A stretch of 64,000 nt of DNA from Herbaspirillum hiltneri N3 (GTDB taxonomy: Bacteria > Pseudomonadota > Gammaproteobacteria > Burkholderiales > Burkholderiaceae_D), in the NCBI RefSeq assembly GCF_001267925.1, contig NZ_CP011409.1, forward strand, positions 2,294,001-2,358,000. The letters run 5' to 3'. Under the pieces are notes generated by a model. It searched no databases and was not told the origin of the DNA. It saw nothing but the letters and a program-made list of their open reading frames with translations. The first letter of the stretch is position 1; each line of letters opens with the position of its first letter. Below, one piece after another: positions 8,527-17,034 of the stretch. The translations under genes and the position numbers were made by a program.

Positions 8527-10262
8527 GGCGCCGCTTTCTTGTTCTTGTCGCCCGCAGTTGTGGCGCCGGAGGCTGCATCGGGATTGTTCGCCACGATCAC
8601 GCGGCGCGGATCCTCGCCGATCAGGCGCATCGGCACGCCGCGCTGCTTCAGGTCGGCGTACACCGTCGGATCCATGATGGCGATGTCCTTCTTGCCGGCG
8701 GTGTGGTCGGTGACCCATTGCGCGACGAAGGCGTCAATGGTCGGCAGCCACAGTTGCGGCTCCTGCTTCAGGCCGAATTCCATTTCATCGGCATGGCGCA
8801 CCAGCGTCATTGTCCGCTGCAGATAGAAGGGCAAGGCCTGCTCGTAACGGCCGACCAGGTACATCGGCGTTTCCGGCGTCAGTTCGGCCTGCAGTGCCGG
8901 GACATAATCGATGCCGGCCGAATAGCGGCCCTGAGGATCGTGGCCCAGCATCAGCAATTGTCCGCTGACGAAGGCCGCTGCGGCCAGGAACACCACCGCC
9001 AGATCTTTTTGCGAGCGGGCAAAACGAATCGCCAGCACCGCGCCGATGAAGGCGACGATGGTCGCCGCATAAATCCAGGGCACGTGAGCGGTCACCAGCG
9101 GCAGCGAGTAGGCGTCCTTGGCCAGCGAAGGCACGCGCGGGATGAAGGCCATGGCGATGGCGCAAGGCACGGCAACCACCGAGGCCGACCAGACGATCGC
9201 CTTGAACGATGCGCGTTCCAGGTAGCTGGCGATCAGCAGCGCCAGGGTCGGGAAAATCGGCAGGATGTAGGACGGCAGCTTGGAGCCGGAAATGCTGAAG
9301 AACACGAAGATGAACACCGACCACACCAGCAGCATCTTGCGCGGCTGGAACTTGCCGTTGGTCAGGCTGTTGAAGCTGCTGTTGCCCTGGTCTTCACGCA
9401 GTCCGTGCAACAGGCTTTGCACGAATACGCCCAGCCATGGCAGGATGCCGAGCAGCAGAATCGGGATGAAGTAGTACCACGGACCGGTGCGGCTGTGGAT
9501 CTTGGTGGTAAAGCGCTGGAAGTGTTCGTGGATGAAGAAGAATTGCGGGAATTCCGGATTCTTCAGCGACACCAGCACGAACCACGGTGTCGTGATGGCG
9601 AAGAACAGAATCAGGCCCTTGATCATGTGCAGCCGCTTCCAGATCGCCCAGTCGCGCGAAAAAATGGTGTACAGCACCAATACTGCGCCCGGCAGCACGA
9701 TGCCGATCAGTCCCTTGGACAAGACCGCCAGCGCCATGCCGGCCCAGCACAGCAGCATCCAGTTGCGCTGTTCGTCCCGATTGGCGTCGTTGCGTTGCGC
9801 CAGCAGCAGGGCGCAGATGCTCAGCGTCATCATGCCCGCCAGGCCCATGTCGAGCGTGTTGATGTGAGCCATACCGGCCCAGAAGAGGCTCGAACCCAGC
9901 ACCAGCGGGGCATAGAACGCCACGCGCGCGTTGAACACGCGGCGGCCGGTATAGGCCACCAGGCCGATGCCGAACAGGCCGCACAGGCCGGTCCACAGCC
10001 GCGCCTGCCATTCGCCGAGGCCGAACAGCTCGAAGGTGATGGCGTTCATCCAGGTTTGCAGCGGCGGCTTTTCGAAATACTTGATGCCGTTCAGGCGGGT
10101 GGTGATCCAATCCTGCGTGGCGACCATTTCGCGCGCCATTTCGGCGTAGCGGCCTTCGTCGGTCGGCACCAGGGTGCGCGCGCCCAGCATGTAGAACCAG
10201 ATCAGCAGGAAGAAGATGAGCAGCGTCCAGACGAACGCTTTGGATTTGTACAAGTCGCGCAT
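8523..10262 (-). CDS. arnT: Lipid A 4-amino-4-deoxy-L-arabinose transferase (GT39/PMT family membrane protein)
   Basis: A 579-residue integral membrane glycosyltransferase with about a dozen hydrophobic segments. It would transfer Ara4N from undecaprenyl phosphate to lipid A phosphate groups at the periplasmic face, lowering negative charge. The first periplasmic loop holds the family motif PTDEGRYAEMAREM (residues 33-46), and KYFEKPPLQTW follows near residues 61-71; both are typical of ArnT/PMT enzymes. The C-terminal 130 residues form a soluble periplasmic tail. It is the first arn gene of the transcript, 13 bp after the Mth938-like gene. A general GT39 enzyme is the only alternative, made unlikely by the operon. 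Confidence 0.92.
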   Translation of the reverse strand: MRDLYKSKAFVWTLLIFFLLIWFYMLGARTLVPTDEGRYAEMAREMVATQDWITTRLNGIKYFEKPPLQTWMNAITFELFGLGEWQARLWTGLCGLFGIGLVAYTGRRVFNARVAFYAPLVLGSSLFWAGMAHINTLDMGLAGMMTLSICALLLAQRNDANRDEQRNWMLLCWAGMALAVLSKGLIGIVLPGAVLVLYTIFSRDWAIWKRLHMIKGLILFFAITTPWFVLVSLKNPEFPQFFFIHEHFQRFTTKIHSRTGPWYYFIPILLLGILPWLGVFVQSLLHGLREDQGNSSFNSLTNGKFQPRKMLLVWSVFIFVFFSISGSKLPSYILPIFPTLALLIASYLERASFKAIVWSASVVAVPCAIAMAFIPRVPSLAKDAYSLPLVTAHVPWIYAATIVAFIGAVLAIRFARSQKDLAVVFLAAAAFVSGQLLMLGHDPQGRYSAGIDYVPALQAELTPETPMYLVGRYEQALPFYLQRTMTLVRHADEMEFGLKQEPQLWLPTIDAFVAQWVTDHTAGKKDIAIMDPTVYADLKQRGVPMRLIGEDPRRVIVANNPDAASGATTAGDKNKKAAP

Positions 10263-10275
10263 CGCGGCGAGGTCC

Positions 10276-10659
10276 TTAAGCTGATTTTGGTTCGAGAATC
10301 AATGCCAGCGCCACTTTACGGCCCTCTGCCATGAGAATGTTGTACGTGCGGCAAGCCGCCTGGTTATCCATGCACTCGACGCCGATGCGGCGCGCAGTAA
10401 GCACGGCGGTCAGTTTCGGATGGACGAAACGCTGGCGTGCGCCGGTGCCGAGGATCACGACATCGGGGCGGGTGGCGTCGATCTGGTCGAAATGTTCGGT
10501 GGTCAATGCGTCGAACGAGGTCACCGGCCAGGGCGCCGGCGGGGTTTCCGGCAGCACGATCAGGCTCTGCTCGAAGCGGATCGCGTTCAGTTCGACACCG
10601 CTGTCGTCATAGGACGAAACGGTCTGGTATTGCTGGGTTTCTGTGGAATGGAGCTTCAT
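10276..10659 (-). CDS. Mth938-like domain (DUF498) protein
   Basis: A 127-residue protein of the Mth938/NDUFAF3-like family, recognised by the segment DVVILGTGARQRFVHPKLTAVL and the later CMDNQAACRTYNILMAEGRKVALALI. The molecular function is not established; mitochondrial relatives assist complex I assembly. It lies 13 bp upstream of arnT on the same strand, so it appears to be the first gene of the arn transcript. No membrane segment or signal peptide is visible. Confidence 0.85.
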   Translation of the reverse strand: MKLHSTETQQYQTVSSYDDSGVELNAIRFEQSLIVLPETPPAPWPVTSFDALTTEHFDQIDATRPDVVILGTGARQRFVHPKLTAVLTARRIGVECMDNQAACRTYNILMAEGRKVALALILEPKSA

Positions 10660-10869
10660 GGCGCGCAGTGTCGAAATGCCGCCGGCGGTCGGGCCGCCCA
10701 GGCTATTTTCGGCAATAAGGTCTTAAAGTGCTGCATTGTAGCGTTTTCCGGTTCGGGACTATGTTTTATTCATTGATAAAATGGAAGGCTTTCGGCAAAA
10801 TGGCCGGTTCCGGCGGCTCCGCCGGGCAGGCCGAGCAAGCGTATCAGGCTCATTCAAAGGATTAGTACC

Positions 10870-12099
10870 GTGCGACCGATTCAAAAATCGAAAAAACTGG
10901 CGGATGTCTGCTACGACATCCGTGGCCCCGTGCTGGAAAAAGCGCGGCAAATGGAAGAAGAAGGCCACAAGATCATCAAGCTGAACATCGGCAACCTGGC
11001 CGCCTTCGGTTTCGATGCGCCCGATGAAATCGTGCAGGACATGATCCGCAACATGGGCAACGCCTCCGGCTATACCGACTCCAAGGGCCTGTTCGCGCCG
11101 CGCAAGTCGATCATGCACTACACCCAGCAAAAGAACATCCAGGGCGTCACCATTGACGACATCTATCTCGGCAACGGCGCCTCCGAGCTGATCGTCATGA
11201 GCGTCAATGCCTTGCTCAACACCGGCGACGAAGTGCTGGTGCCGTCGCCCGACTATCCGCTGTGGACCGCCGCAGTGAGCCTGTCGGGCGGTACACCGGT
11301 GCACTACGTCTGCGACGAGCAGCAGGGCTGGCAACCGGACATCGCCGACATTCGCAAGAAGATCACGCCCAACACCAAGGCGATCGTGGTCATCAACCCG
11401 AACAACCCGACCGGCGCGCTGTACTCCACCGAAGTGCTCAAGGAGCTGGTCGAAGTCGCGCGCCAGCACCAGCTGATCATTTTCGCCGACGAGATCTACG
11501 ACAAGGTCCTGTACGATGGCAACACGCATACCTCGCTGGCCTCGCTGGCCGACGACGTGCTGTTCATCACCTTCAACGGCTTGTCGAAGAACTACCGTTC
11601 CTGCGGCTACCGCGCCGGCTGGATGGTGGTGTCCGGCGAGAAGAAGCACGCCAAGGATTACATCGAAGGCCTCAACATGCTGGCGTCGATGCGCCTGTGC
11701 GCCAATGCGCCGGGCCAGTACGCCATCCAGACCGCTCTGGGCGGCTACCAGAGCATCAACGACCTGGTCGCGCCGAGCGGCCGCCTGGCCAAGCAACGCG
11801 ACCTCGCGCACAAGCTGCTTACCGACATCCCGGGCGTGACCTGCGTCAAGCCGAAGTCGGCGCTGTACATGTTCCCGCGCCTTGATCCGGATATCTATCC
11901 GATCAAAGACGACCAGGAGTTCGCCTACGAGCTGCTGGCCGAAGAGAAGGTGCTGATCGTCCAGGGCACCGGCTTCAACTGCCCGACGCCGGATCACTTC
12001 CGCGTGGTGTTCCTGCCGAACACCGACGACCTGACCGAATCGATGGGCCGCATTGCGCACTTCCTCGAAGCTTACCGCCGGCGTCACGGTACCAATTGA
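10870..12099 (+). CDS. alaA: Class I/II aminotransferase, alanine-synthesising AlaA type
   Basis: A 409-residue fold-type I PLP enzyme closely resembling E. coli AlaA (YfbQ), which makes alanine from pyruvate and glutamate. The PLP lysine lies in FNGLSKNYRSCGYRAGW and the substrate-carboxylate Arg in DHFRVVFLP. The start is GTG at 10870, preceded by AAAGGA 8 nt upstream, and leads directly into RPIQKSKKL, as in AlaA. It lies 130 bp upstream of hom in the same direction. This synteny fits Burkholderiales, where a similar aminotransferase precedes hom and thrC. Confidence 0.9.
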   Translation: MRPIQKSKKLADVCYDIRGPVLEKARQMEEEGHKIIKLNIGNLAAFGFDAPDEIVQDMIRNMGNASGYTDSKGLFAPRKSIMHYTQQKNIQGVTIDDIYLGNGASELIVMSVNALLNTGDEVLVPSPDYPLWTAAVSLSGGTPVHYVCDEQQGWQPDIADIRKKITPNTKAIVVINPNNPTGALYSTEVLKELVEVARQHQLIIFADEIYDKVLYDGNTHTSLASLADDVLFITFNGLSKNYRSCGYRAGWMVVSGEKKHAKDYIEGLNMLASMRLCANAPGQYAIQTALGGYQSINDLVAPSGRLAKQRDLAHKLLTDIPGVTCVKPKSALYMFPRLDPDIYPIKDDQEFAYELLAEEKVLIVQGTGFNCPTPDHFRVVFLPNTDDLTESMGRIAHFLEAYRRRHGTN

Positions 12100-12170
12100 A
12101 CCAAACATGATTCATCGGCTTGCTCCGCACGTGGCAGGGCAAGCCGGCAGTTCCGGTTTTACCGCAGTAT

Positions 12171-12210
12171 CCGTCGGCAATCGTTTTGATTCCTGCAGAC
12201 GGCTTTTTTT
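12171..12210 (+). terminator. Possible terminator or attenuator before hom
   Basis: CCGTC (12171-12175) can pair with GACGG (12198-12202), with additional imperfect pairing inside (GCA/TGC), followed by C and seven T. It lies between alaA and hom, 18 bp before the hom ATG. It may end the alaA transcript or control read-through into hom. The stem is short and imperfect, and no threonine- or methionine-rich leader peptide was found. Confidence 0.4.
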
Positions 12211-12228
12211 ATCAACCACGAAGACAAT

Positions 12229-13539
12229 ATGAAATCCATCAAAGTAGGTTTGCTCGGCATCGGCACCGTGGGTTCCGGTACTTTCAATGTATTGAAGCGC
12301 AATCAGGAAGAAATTGCGCGGCGCGCAGGGCGCGGCATTGAAATTACCATGGTGGCCGATCTGAACACGGAGCGCGCCACCGAGCTGACCAATGGACAAG
12401 TCAAGGTTGTCAACGACGCCAATCTGGTGGTCAACGACCCGGACATCGATATTGTCATCGAGCTCATCGGCGGCTACGGTCTCGCCAAGGACCTGGTCCT
12501 GAAGGCGATCGCCAACGGCAAGCATGTGGTCACCGCCAACAAGGCGCTGATCGCCACGCACGGCAACGAGATCTTCAAGGCCGCGCAGGAAAAGGGCGTG
12601 ATGGTCGCATTCGAAGCGGCCGTTGCCGGCGGCATCCCGATCATCAAGGCCTTGCGTGAAGGCCTTACCGCCAACCGCATCCAGTGGATCGCCGGCATCA
12701 TCAATGGCACCACCAACTTCATCCTGTCCGAGATGCGCGACAAGGGCCTGGACTTCGACGTCGTGCTGAAAGAAGCGCAACGCCTCGGTTACGCCGAAGC
12801 CGATCCAACCTTTGACATCGAAGGCGTGGACGCGGCGCACAAGCTGACCATCATGGCCTCGATCGCCTTCGGCATCCCGGTGCAGTTCGACAAGGCGCAC
12901 GTGGAAGGCATCACCAAGCTGCAAGCCACCGATATCCGCTACGCCGAGCAACTGGGCTACCGCATCAAGCTGCTGGGCATTACACGCCAGACAGAAAAGG
13001 GCATTGAGCTGCGCGTGCATCCGACGCTGATTCCGACCGGCCGCCTGATCGCCAACGTCGAAGGCGCGATGAACGCCGTCATGGTGCGCGGCGATGCCGT
13101 CGGCGAGACGCTTTACTACGGCAAGGGCGCTGGTTCCGAGCCGACCGCTTCGGCCGTGATCGCCGATCTGGTCGACATCACCCGACTGGCCACGGCCGAT
13201 CCGGAACACCGCGTACCATCGCTGGCGTTCCAGCCCAACGCCATGGCCGACACGCCGGTTCTGCCGATGCAGGACGTCACCACCAGCTACTACCTGCGCA
13301 TGCATGTGGCCGACAAGCCGGGCGTGCTGGCTGACGTCACGCGCATCCTGGCGGATTCGTCGATTTCCATTGACGCCATGCTGCAAAAAGAACCGGCCGA
13401 GGGGGAACAGCAGACCGACATCATCATGCTCACGCACCAGACCCAGGAGCGCAACATCGAGGCCGCCATCGCCAAGATCGAAGCACTGTCGACGGTGGTC
13501 GGCAGTGTGATGAAGATTCGCCTGGAAGAGTTGAACTGA
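12229..13539 (+). CDS. hom: Homoserine dehydrogenase
   Basis: A 436-residue NAD(P)-dependent enzyme that reduces aspartate semialdehyde to homoserine, the branch point to threonine and methionine. The N-terminal Rossmann motif is GLLGIGTVGSG (residues 7-17). The catalytic core contains VTANKALIA and the family signature around GIINGTTNFIL and YAEADPTFDIEG. A C-terminal ACT domain (about 355-430, YYLRMHVADKPGVLADVT) would give threonine feedback control. The gene is followed by a strong terminator. The usual partner thrC is about 7 kb away rather than adjacent. Confidence 0.96.
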   Translation: MKSIKVGLLGIGTVGSGTFNVLKRNQEEIARRAGRGIEITMVADLNTERATELTNGQVKVVNDANLVVNDPDIDIVIELIGGYGLAKDLVLKAIANGKHVVTANKALIATHGNEIFKAAQEKGVMVAFEAAVAGGIPIIKALREGLTANRIQWIAGIINGTTNFILSEMRDKGLDFDVVLKEAQRLGYAEADPTFDIEGVDAAHKLTIMASIAFGIPVQFDKAHVEGITKLQATDIRYAEQLGYRIKLLGITRQTEKGIELRVHPTLIPTGRLIANVEGAMNAVMVRGDAVGETLYYGKGAGSEPTASAVIADLVDITRLATADPEHRVPSLAFQPNAMADTPVLPMQDVTTSYYLRMHVADKPGVLADVTRILADSSISIDAMLQKEPAEGEQQTDIIMLTHQTQERNIEAAIAKIEALSTVVGSVMKIRLEELN

Positions 13540-13570
13540 GGCGAATTGAAGCTGTTGTTGAAAATGCCGT

Positions 13571-13601
13571 AAAAAAAGGGAGCCTGCGGGCTCCCTTTTT
13601 T
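13571..13601. terminator. Bidirectional rho-independent terminator between hom and the surE-like gene
   Basis: GGGAGCC (13578-13584) and GGCTCCC (13589-13595) form a stem with a 4-nt loop, flanked by seven A on the left and six T on the right. It can end both hom (rightward) and the convergent surE-like gene. Confidence 0.88.
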
Positions 13602-13631
13602 GATTCGCGCCACGCAATGCGCGGCAAGTAC

Positions 13632-14603
13632 TTATTGGAAAAACGCGGGCAGCCGCTGGCGTACCGAATCTTCAGCCGCCACGAATGCCTGCGGCGTTCC
13701 CTGAATAGGGGAGATCGCAATGGCGCCGGTATCGATGAGGTTTTGTTCGGAGAGCGGGGCCGTGTCGAGAATTTTTCTGCCGGCAGATAGCGCGACCTTC
13801 GCTGCATTGGTGAACTGATATCGATAAGCGCCGGATTGATTGCCGGTGATTTCTACTCCGACCGATGCCAGGCCGAGCCGGCTTTGCCGCACAGGAAGCT
13901 GCATTGCCTGTCCCGCCGAAAATGACGGGAAATTGATGTTAAGGCCGATACCGGCAGGAAGCAGCGCTTCGGAACCGCTTGCTGCTTTTCCGGTTTCTAA
14001 CCGTGCCACGAATGCCGTCAGCCAGGCCGCAACTTCGCGATCTGTGGTGGTCGGTTCAGGAAAACTGCCGCCGGCGCTTTTGGGTGCAGTCTGTGCAGTA
14101 CTGACTGCGATGGAAGGAATTCCCCGATTCAATGTCGCGAGTGCCGCATTGAAGGTGCCGGAGGCCTGCGTCACTGCGCCGGTATTATTGCCGTAGTTGG
14201 GACCGGAGATGACCAGATCCGGTGCCTTTTTCCATCGTTGAAGCGCAAGTATGTCGAGACCGAAAATCACCGCCGTATAGGGCGTTCCGCTGCCGGTTTC
14301 GAGTTGCAAGCCGGCGTCGTCGCGGGCACCTTCGACGCCGTTGATATCTTTATTCGGACTGACAATATGCTGAATGCTTTTGGTGCCGAGCGTCAGCGCG
14401 CCACCGCGTCCGCTTTGATCGGTTGCCGGAGCGGCAATCAGAACGCGATGTCCGGCATGCGTGAGCGCGTCGTAGACAGCGACAATGTTGCCGCGATCAT
14501 AGCCGTCGTCGTTGGTAAGCAAAATATCAGCGGCATGGAGCTGCCCTGAAGAGCAAGAGAAGAAAAACAACGCGGCGTAACGCTGCCATTGGTGCAGTTT
14601 CAT
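13632..14603 (-). CDS. Secreted SurE-like 5'/3'-nucleotidase family protein
   Basis: A 323-residue SurE-fold protein with an N-terminal signal peptide (hydrophobic core ALFFFSCSSG, likely cleavage after LHAA). SurE enzymes are metal-dependent nucleoside-monophosphate phosphatases. The metal ligands are visible: TNDDGYD (Asp32, Asp33), Ser64 in DQSGRGG, and Asn in SGPNYGNNTG. Classical bacterial SurE is cytoplasmic, about 250 residues, and usually next to pcm; here the protein appears exported and stands alone. It faces hom across a shared terminator. A periplasmic phosphatase role is inferred from the signal peptide and catalytic residues. Confidence 0.85.
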   Translation of the reverse strand: MKLHQWQRYAALFFFSCSSGQLHAADILLTNDDGYDRGNIVAVYDALTHAGHRVLIAAPATDQSGRGGALTLGTKSIQHIVSPNKDINGVEGARDDAGLQLETGSGTPYTAVIFGLDILALQRWKKAPDLVISGPNYGNNTGAVTQASGTFNAALATLNRGIPSIAVSTAQTAPKSAGGSFPEPTTTDREVAAWLTAFVARLETGKAASGSEALLPAGIGLNINFPSFSAGQAMQLPVRQSRLGLASVGVEITGNQSGAYRYQFTNAAKVALSAGRKILDTAPLSEQNLIDTGAIAISPIQGTPQAFVAAEDSVRQRLPAFFQ

Positions 14604-14701
14604 GATCGTCCTTTCGTGTGGGTGAGGAATCAGACGAGAGGGATCATGAGTTTTAAATGTGACAACTTCGTTGCAAATCCGGCGATGCAGGTGTCCGTGC
14701 G

Positions 14702-14730
14702 AAAAAAAGCGCCAATGGCGCTTTTTTTTT
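14702..14730 (-). terminator. Rho-independent terminator after the protein-E-like gene
   Basis: AGCGCC (14708-14713) pairs with GGCGCT (14717-14722) around AAT, flanked by seven A and nine T, so it can work in either direction. It lies 16 bp after the stop of the leftward gene at 14746. Confidence 0.85.
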
Positions 14731-14745
14731 GTGAGCTACTCAAAC

Positions 14746-15159
14746 TTATTTCGGAATTTCGTAGCCGCACACCACTTGCACCATGGCGTCTCCCACGGAC
14801 AATGGTTTTGGTTTGACGAATGGCATGTTCTTCAACGCATCGGAATGGTCGCGCTTGTCGCCCTTGCCGTCATTTTCAGCGAAGATGATTTCACGTGTGA
14901 GTTTCAGAGACGCGTCTTTGCAATTGTACTGATGCAGATCCCGATACGATTTCAGCGTAGGAAAACTGGTGTCGTTGTTGGAACGCGCTTCCTTGAAATT
15001 CCACATCGACCAGGCTTCACGGATGCCTTTGCTTTCCTTGATGGAATCGACGTCGATCGAGAGCTCGGACGTATCGGTACCACCGACGTTCCGCCAGTTT
15101 TCAGCGTGCGCTGCACCGGCACATACCAGAGACAACATTAAAATCCATTTTTTCATCAT
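14746..15159 (-). CDS. Secreted protein resembling the surface-adhesin E-like family
   Basis: A 137-residue protein with a clear signal peptide (MMKKWILMLSLVCAGAAHA, cleavage before ENW). The mature part has the pattern of small bacterial surface-adhesin protein E-like domains: a W-R-x-V-G start, a V-D-x-x-S-I segment, a central W-x-x-x-N-F strand, and two cysteines (in YNCKD and VVCGYE) that could form a disulfide. The family assignment rests on pattern only. The start may be either of two adjacent ATG codons at 15159 or 15156. It is flanked by terminators and appears to be a single-gene unit. Confidence 0.7.
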   Translation of the reverse strand: MMKKWILMLSLVCAGAAHAENWRNVGGTDTSELSIDVDSIKESKGIREAWSMWNFKEARSNNDTSFPTLKSYRDLHQYNCKDASLKLTREIIFAENDGKGDKRDHSDALKNMPFVKPKPLSVGDAMVQVVCGYEIPK

Positions 15160-15395
15160 GTATCCATTTCTATCGAGTGGCGCTGGCGAACCATGCGCCG
15201 TCGGTGCTATGCGATGTTATGCGTTGACAGGCGGTAATCATGCAGGGGCATGCATCTGCAGACGCTTCAGGGCTGTCAGGATAGCGTGCCGGGCAGTCGC
15301 TTACAACCCCGGTAACGTTTTATTTCACTTCGCCGATGAACGATAGGGCGATAGGGTGGGGCGGGGAAAGCGGCGAGAACCTGCCGCGGAAGAAA

Positions 15396-15425
15396 AAACG
15401 GCGCGCAATTGCGTGCGCGCCGTTT
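15396..15425 (-). terminator. Rho-independent terminator of the LpoB-like operon
   Basis: AAACGGCGCGCA (15396-15407) pairs perfectly with TGCGCGCCGTTT (15414-15425) around a 6-nt loop. On the minus strand it is followed by further T (six in all). It lies 33 bp after the stop at 15458. The remaining part of the 300-bp gap to 15159 shows no gene. Confidence 0.85.
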
Positions 15426-15457
15426 CAGAACTGTTCCCGTTGCAGCCGGGATACCGG

Positions 15458-16306
15458 TCATTTGAAGATGACGGTTTTCTGTTCTTGCTGCGTTTCCGAC
15501 TGGCGTTCGATGCGGCGCGAGCTGCGGCTGGAGCCGGCAGGATTAAACTGCGCTTCCATCTCGGCGGCGACGGCGTCGCCCAGGGAGCGCGATACTTCCT
15601 GCATGACCTTGCTCTTGTTGAGCGAAATCACCGTGCCGGCGGCATTGGCCAGACGCACGTCGGAGCCTTCGCCCATCGCAGAGAACGCGGCCTTGATCTC
15701 ATAGGTGCGGGTATTGATCAGCGAAAATTCGCCCACCAGTTCCAGCGCCAGCGAGAACGACACTGCATTGGAACCTTGCACCGGATTGCTTTCCTGGCGG
15801 AAGTCGATGTTGTTGATGGTGCCGAACAACACGTAGTCCGCGCCGGGGTAGTAACCCTTCTTGATGCGATCGATGATGTCGAACAGCTTCTCGGTGTTTT
15901 GCTGCGTCCAGGGTTTGCCCTGCACCAGCCGGTAGGAGCCCGACTTCAGCAGTTCGCCCTTGATGTCGGCGGTGAACTTGCGCAGTTCGCCGCGGCTGAT
16001 CGTGGTGATGGTGCCGGAGGCGGCGATCACCGAGCTCTCGCCGCGGCTCGAGGCGCGTTCCGACATCGAGGCCGAAGACGCCAGGTTGGAGTCGCTGGCG
16101 CGCGCGTTGGCGGAATAGCTGTTGTTGTGCTTCTCGCGCGCCTCGAAGTATTGGAAATACTCCTTCACCTTCTCTTCGTACGACAAGTCGGTGACGGCGA
16201 TCTTGGGCAGATTCTGCGCCTGCGCAAGCGTCGGCGCCGTCAGTGTCAACGCGAACGCCAGCGAAGCCAGCAGCGCGTTGAACATCCGGGATGGCGATGT
16301 CGGCAT
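15458..16306 (-). CDS. Periplasmic CsgG/LpoB-like protein
   Basis: A 282-residue exported protein, last gene of a four-gene leftward operon. The chosen ATG at 16306 begins MPTSPSRMFNALL and leads to a signal peptide ending at LAQAQ; an upstream in-frame ATG at 16342 would add 12 residues. The mature protein starts KIAVTDLSYEEKV, resembling the IAV-x-D-F opening of CsgG/LpoB-type proteins, and has a Ser/Ala-rich insertion (about residues 60-95). It later shows GADYVLFGTINNIDF, typical of that fold. There is no cysteine in the protein, so it is not a lipoprotein. The function is inferred only from the fold pattern and from the adjacent LpoB gene. Confidence 0.75.
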   Translation of the reverse strand: MPTSPSRMFNALLASLAFALTLTAPTLAQAQNLPKIAVTDLSYEEKVKEYFQYFEAREKHNNSYSANARASDSNLASSASMSERASSRGESSVIAASGTITTISRGELRKFTADIKGELLKSGSYRLVQGKPWTQQNTEKLFDIIDRIKKGYYPGADYVLFGTINNIDFRQESNPVQGSNAVSFSLALELVGEFSLINTRTYEIKAAFSAMGEGSDVRLANAAGTVISLNKSKVMQEVSRSLGDAVAAEMEAQFNPAGSSRSSRRIERQSETQQEQKTVIFK

Positions 16307-16357
16307 GGGTAAATCCTCTCTCAATTTTTGATGGACAGGCATCAGTGCATCAACGCA

Positions 16358-16957
16358 TCAACGCTTGGATGTCTTGCGGATTTCCTTCTCGTCAGCCCAT
16401 TCGATGGTGCCGGACTCGATGTTGGTCATGATCAGGCTGAACTTGTAGTACACGTCCGTGGTGTTGCTGCTGCGCTTGACGATGGACGTGATGTTGCCTT
16501 CGATGCGGAATTGCGCGCCTTCCATCTTGCCAACCTTGGCGGTGGCGGACTTCTTGTACAGGCCGGTGTTGTTCTGGCGGGTCAGTTCGTCGGTCTGGTT
16601 CTGCATGCCGACGATGTCGGTGGCGAAGCGCATGGTGCCGCCCTTGAGCAACTGCACACGGATCGAGTCGGTGATCGAGCGGGTATCGATATATTCGCTG
16701 GTCTTGTTCTTGACGTCGGCGATGGTCACCAGCGGCTTGCTCTTGTAGCCTGCCGCCGATTGGCCCAGCGAACGCGCCATCGATTCGGCGATGGTCTGCA
16801 GGTCGGTCGAACCAAATTCATTGGTCACCTGTTCGACCGCCTTGGCGTCGCCGTACTGGACATTGTTGCCGACAGTCGGCGTACCGGTCTGGGCGCAGCC
16901 GAACAGCAGGGCGGAAATCAAAGTGAGGCCGGCGTAGCGGGCGGTGGTGTGCATCAT
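16358..16957 (-). CDS. lpoB: Penicillin-binding protein activator LpoB-like lipoprotein
   Basis: A 199-residue lipoprotein with lipobox LLFGC (Cys21). The mature part carries the LpoB signature, notably VTIADVKNKTSEYIDTRSIT (77-96 region) and the later EGNITSIVK. In E. coli LpoB reaches from the outer membrane through peptidoglycan to activate PBP1b. The ATG at 16957 is preceded by AAGGA; a second ATG follows immediately. It lies between the YcfL-like gene and a CsgG-like gene; E. coli also has ycfL directly beside lpoB, which supports the call. Whether the PBP1b of this organism has the docking domain cannot be seen here. Confidence 0.86.
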   Translation of the reverse strand: MMHTTARYAGLTLISALLFGCAQTGTPTVGNNVQYGDAKAVEQVTNEFGSTDLQTIAESMARSLGQSAAGYKSKPLVTIADVKNKTSEYIDTRSITDSIRVQLLKGGTMRFATDIVGMQNQTDELTRQNNTGLYKKSATAKVGKMEGAQFRIEGNITSIVKRSSNTTDVYYKFSLIMTNIESGTIEWADEKEIRKTSKR

Positions 16958-17034
16958 GGCAATTCCTTGTGGTAAGCGGTAATGGTGAATCAGTAAATGA
17001 GCGAAACGGAGCGGGGACGGAGACCGGTGCGGTG

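Noticed and set aside
12112..12341. Leader peptide for hom attenuation
   Set aside because: The short open frames there lack runs of Thr, Ile or Met codons.
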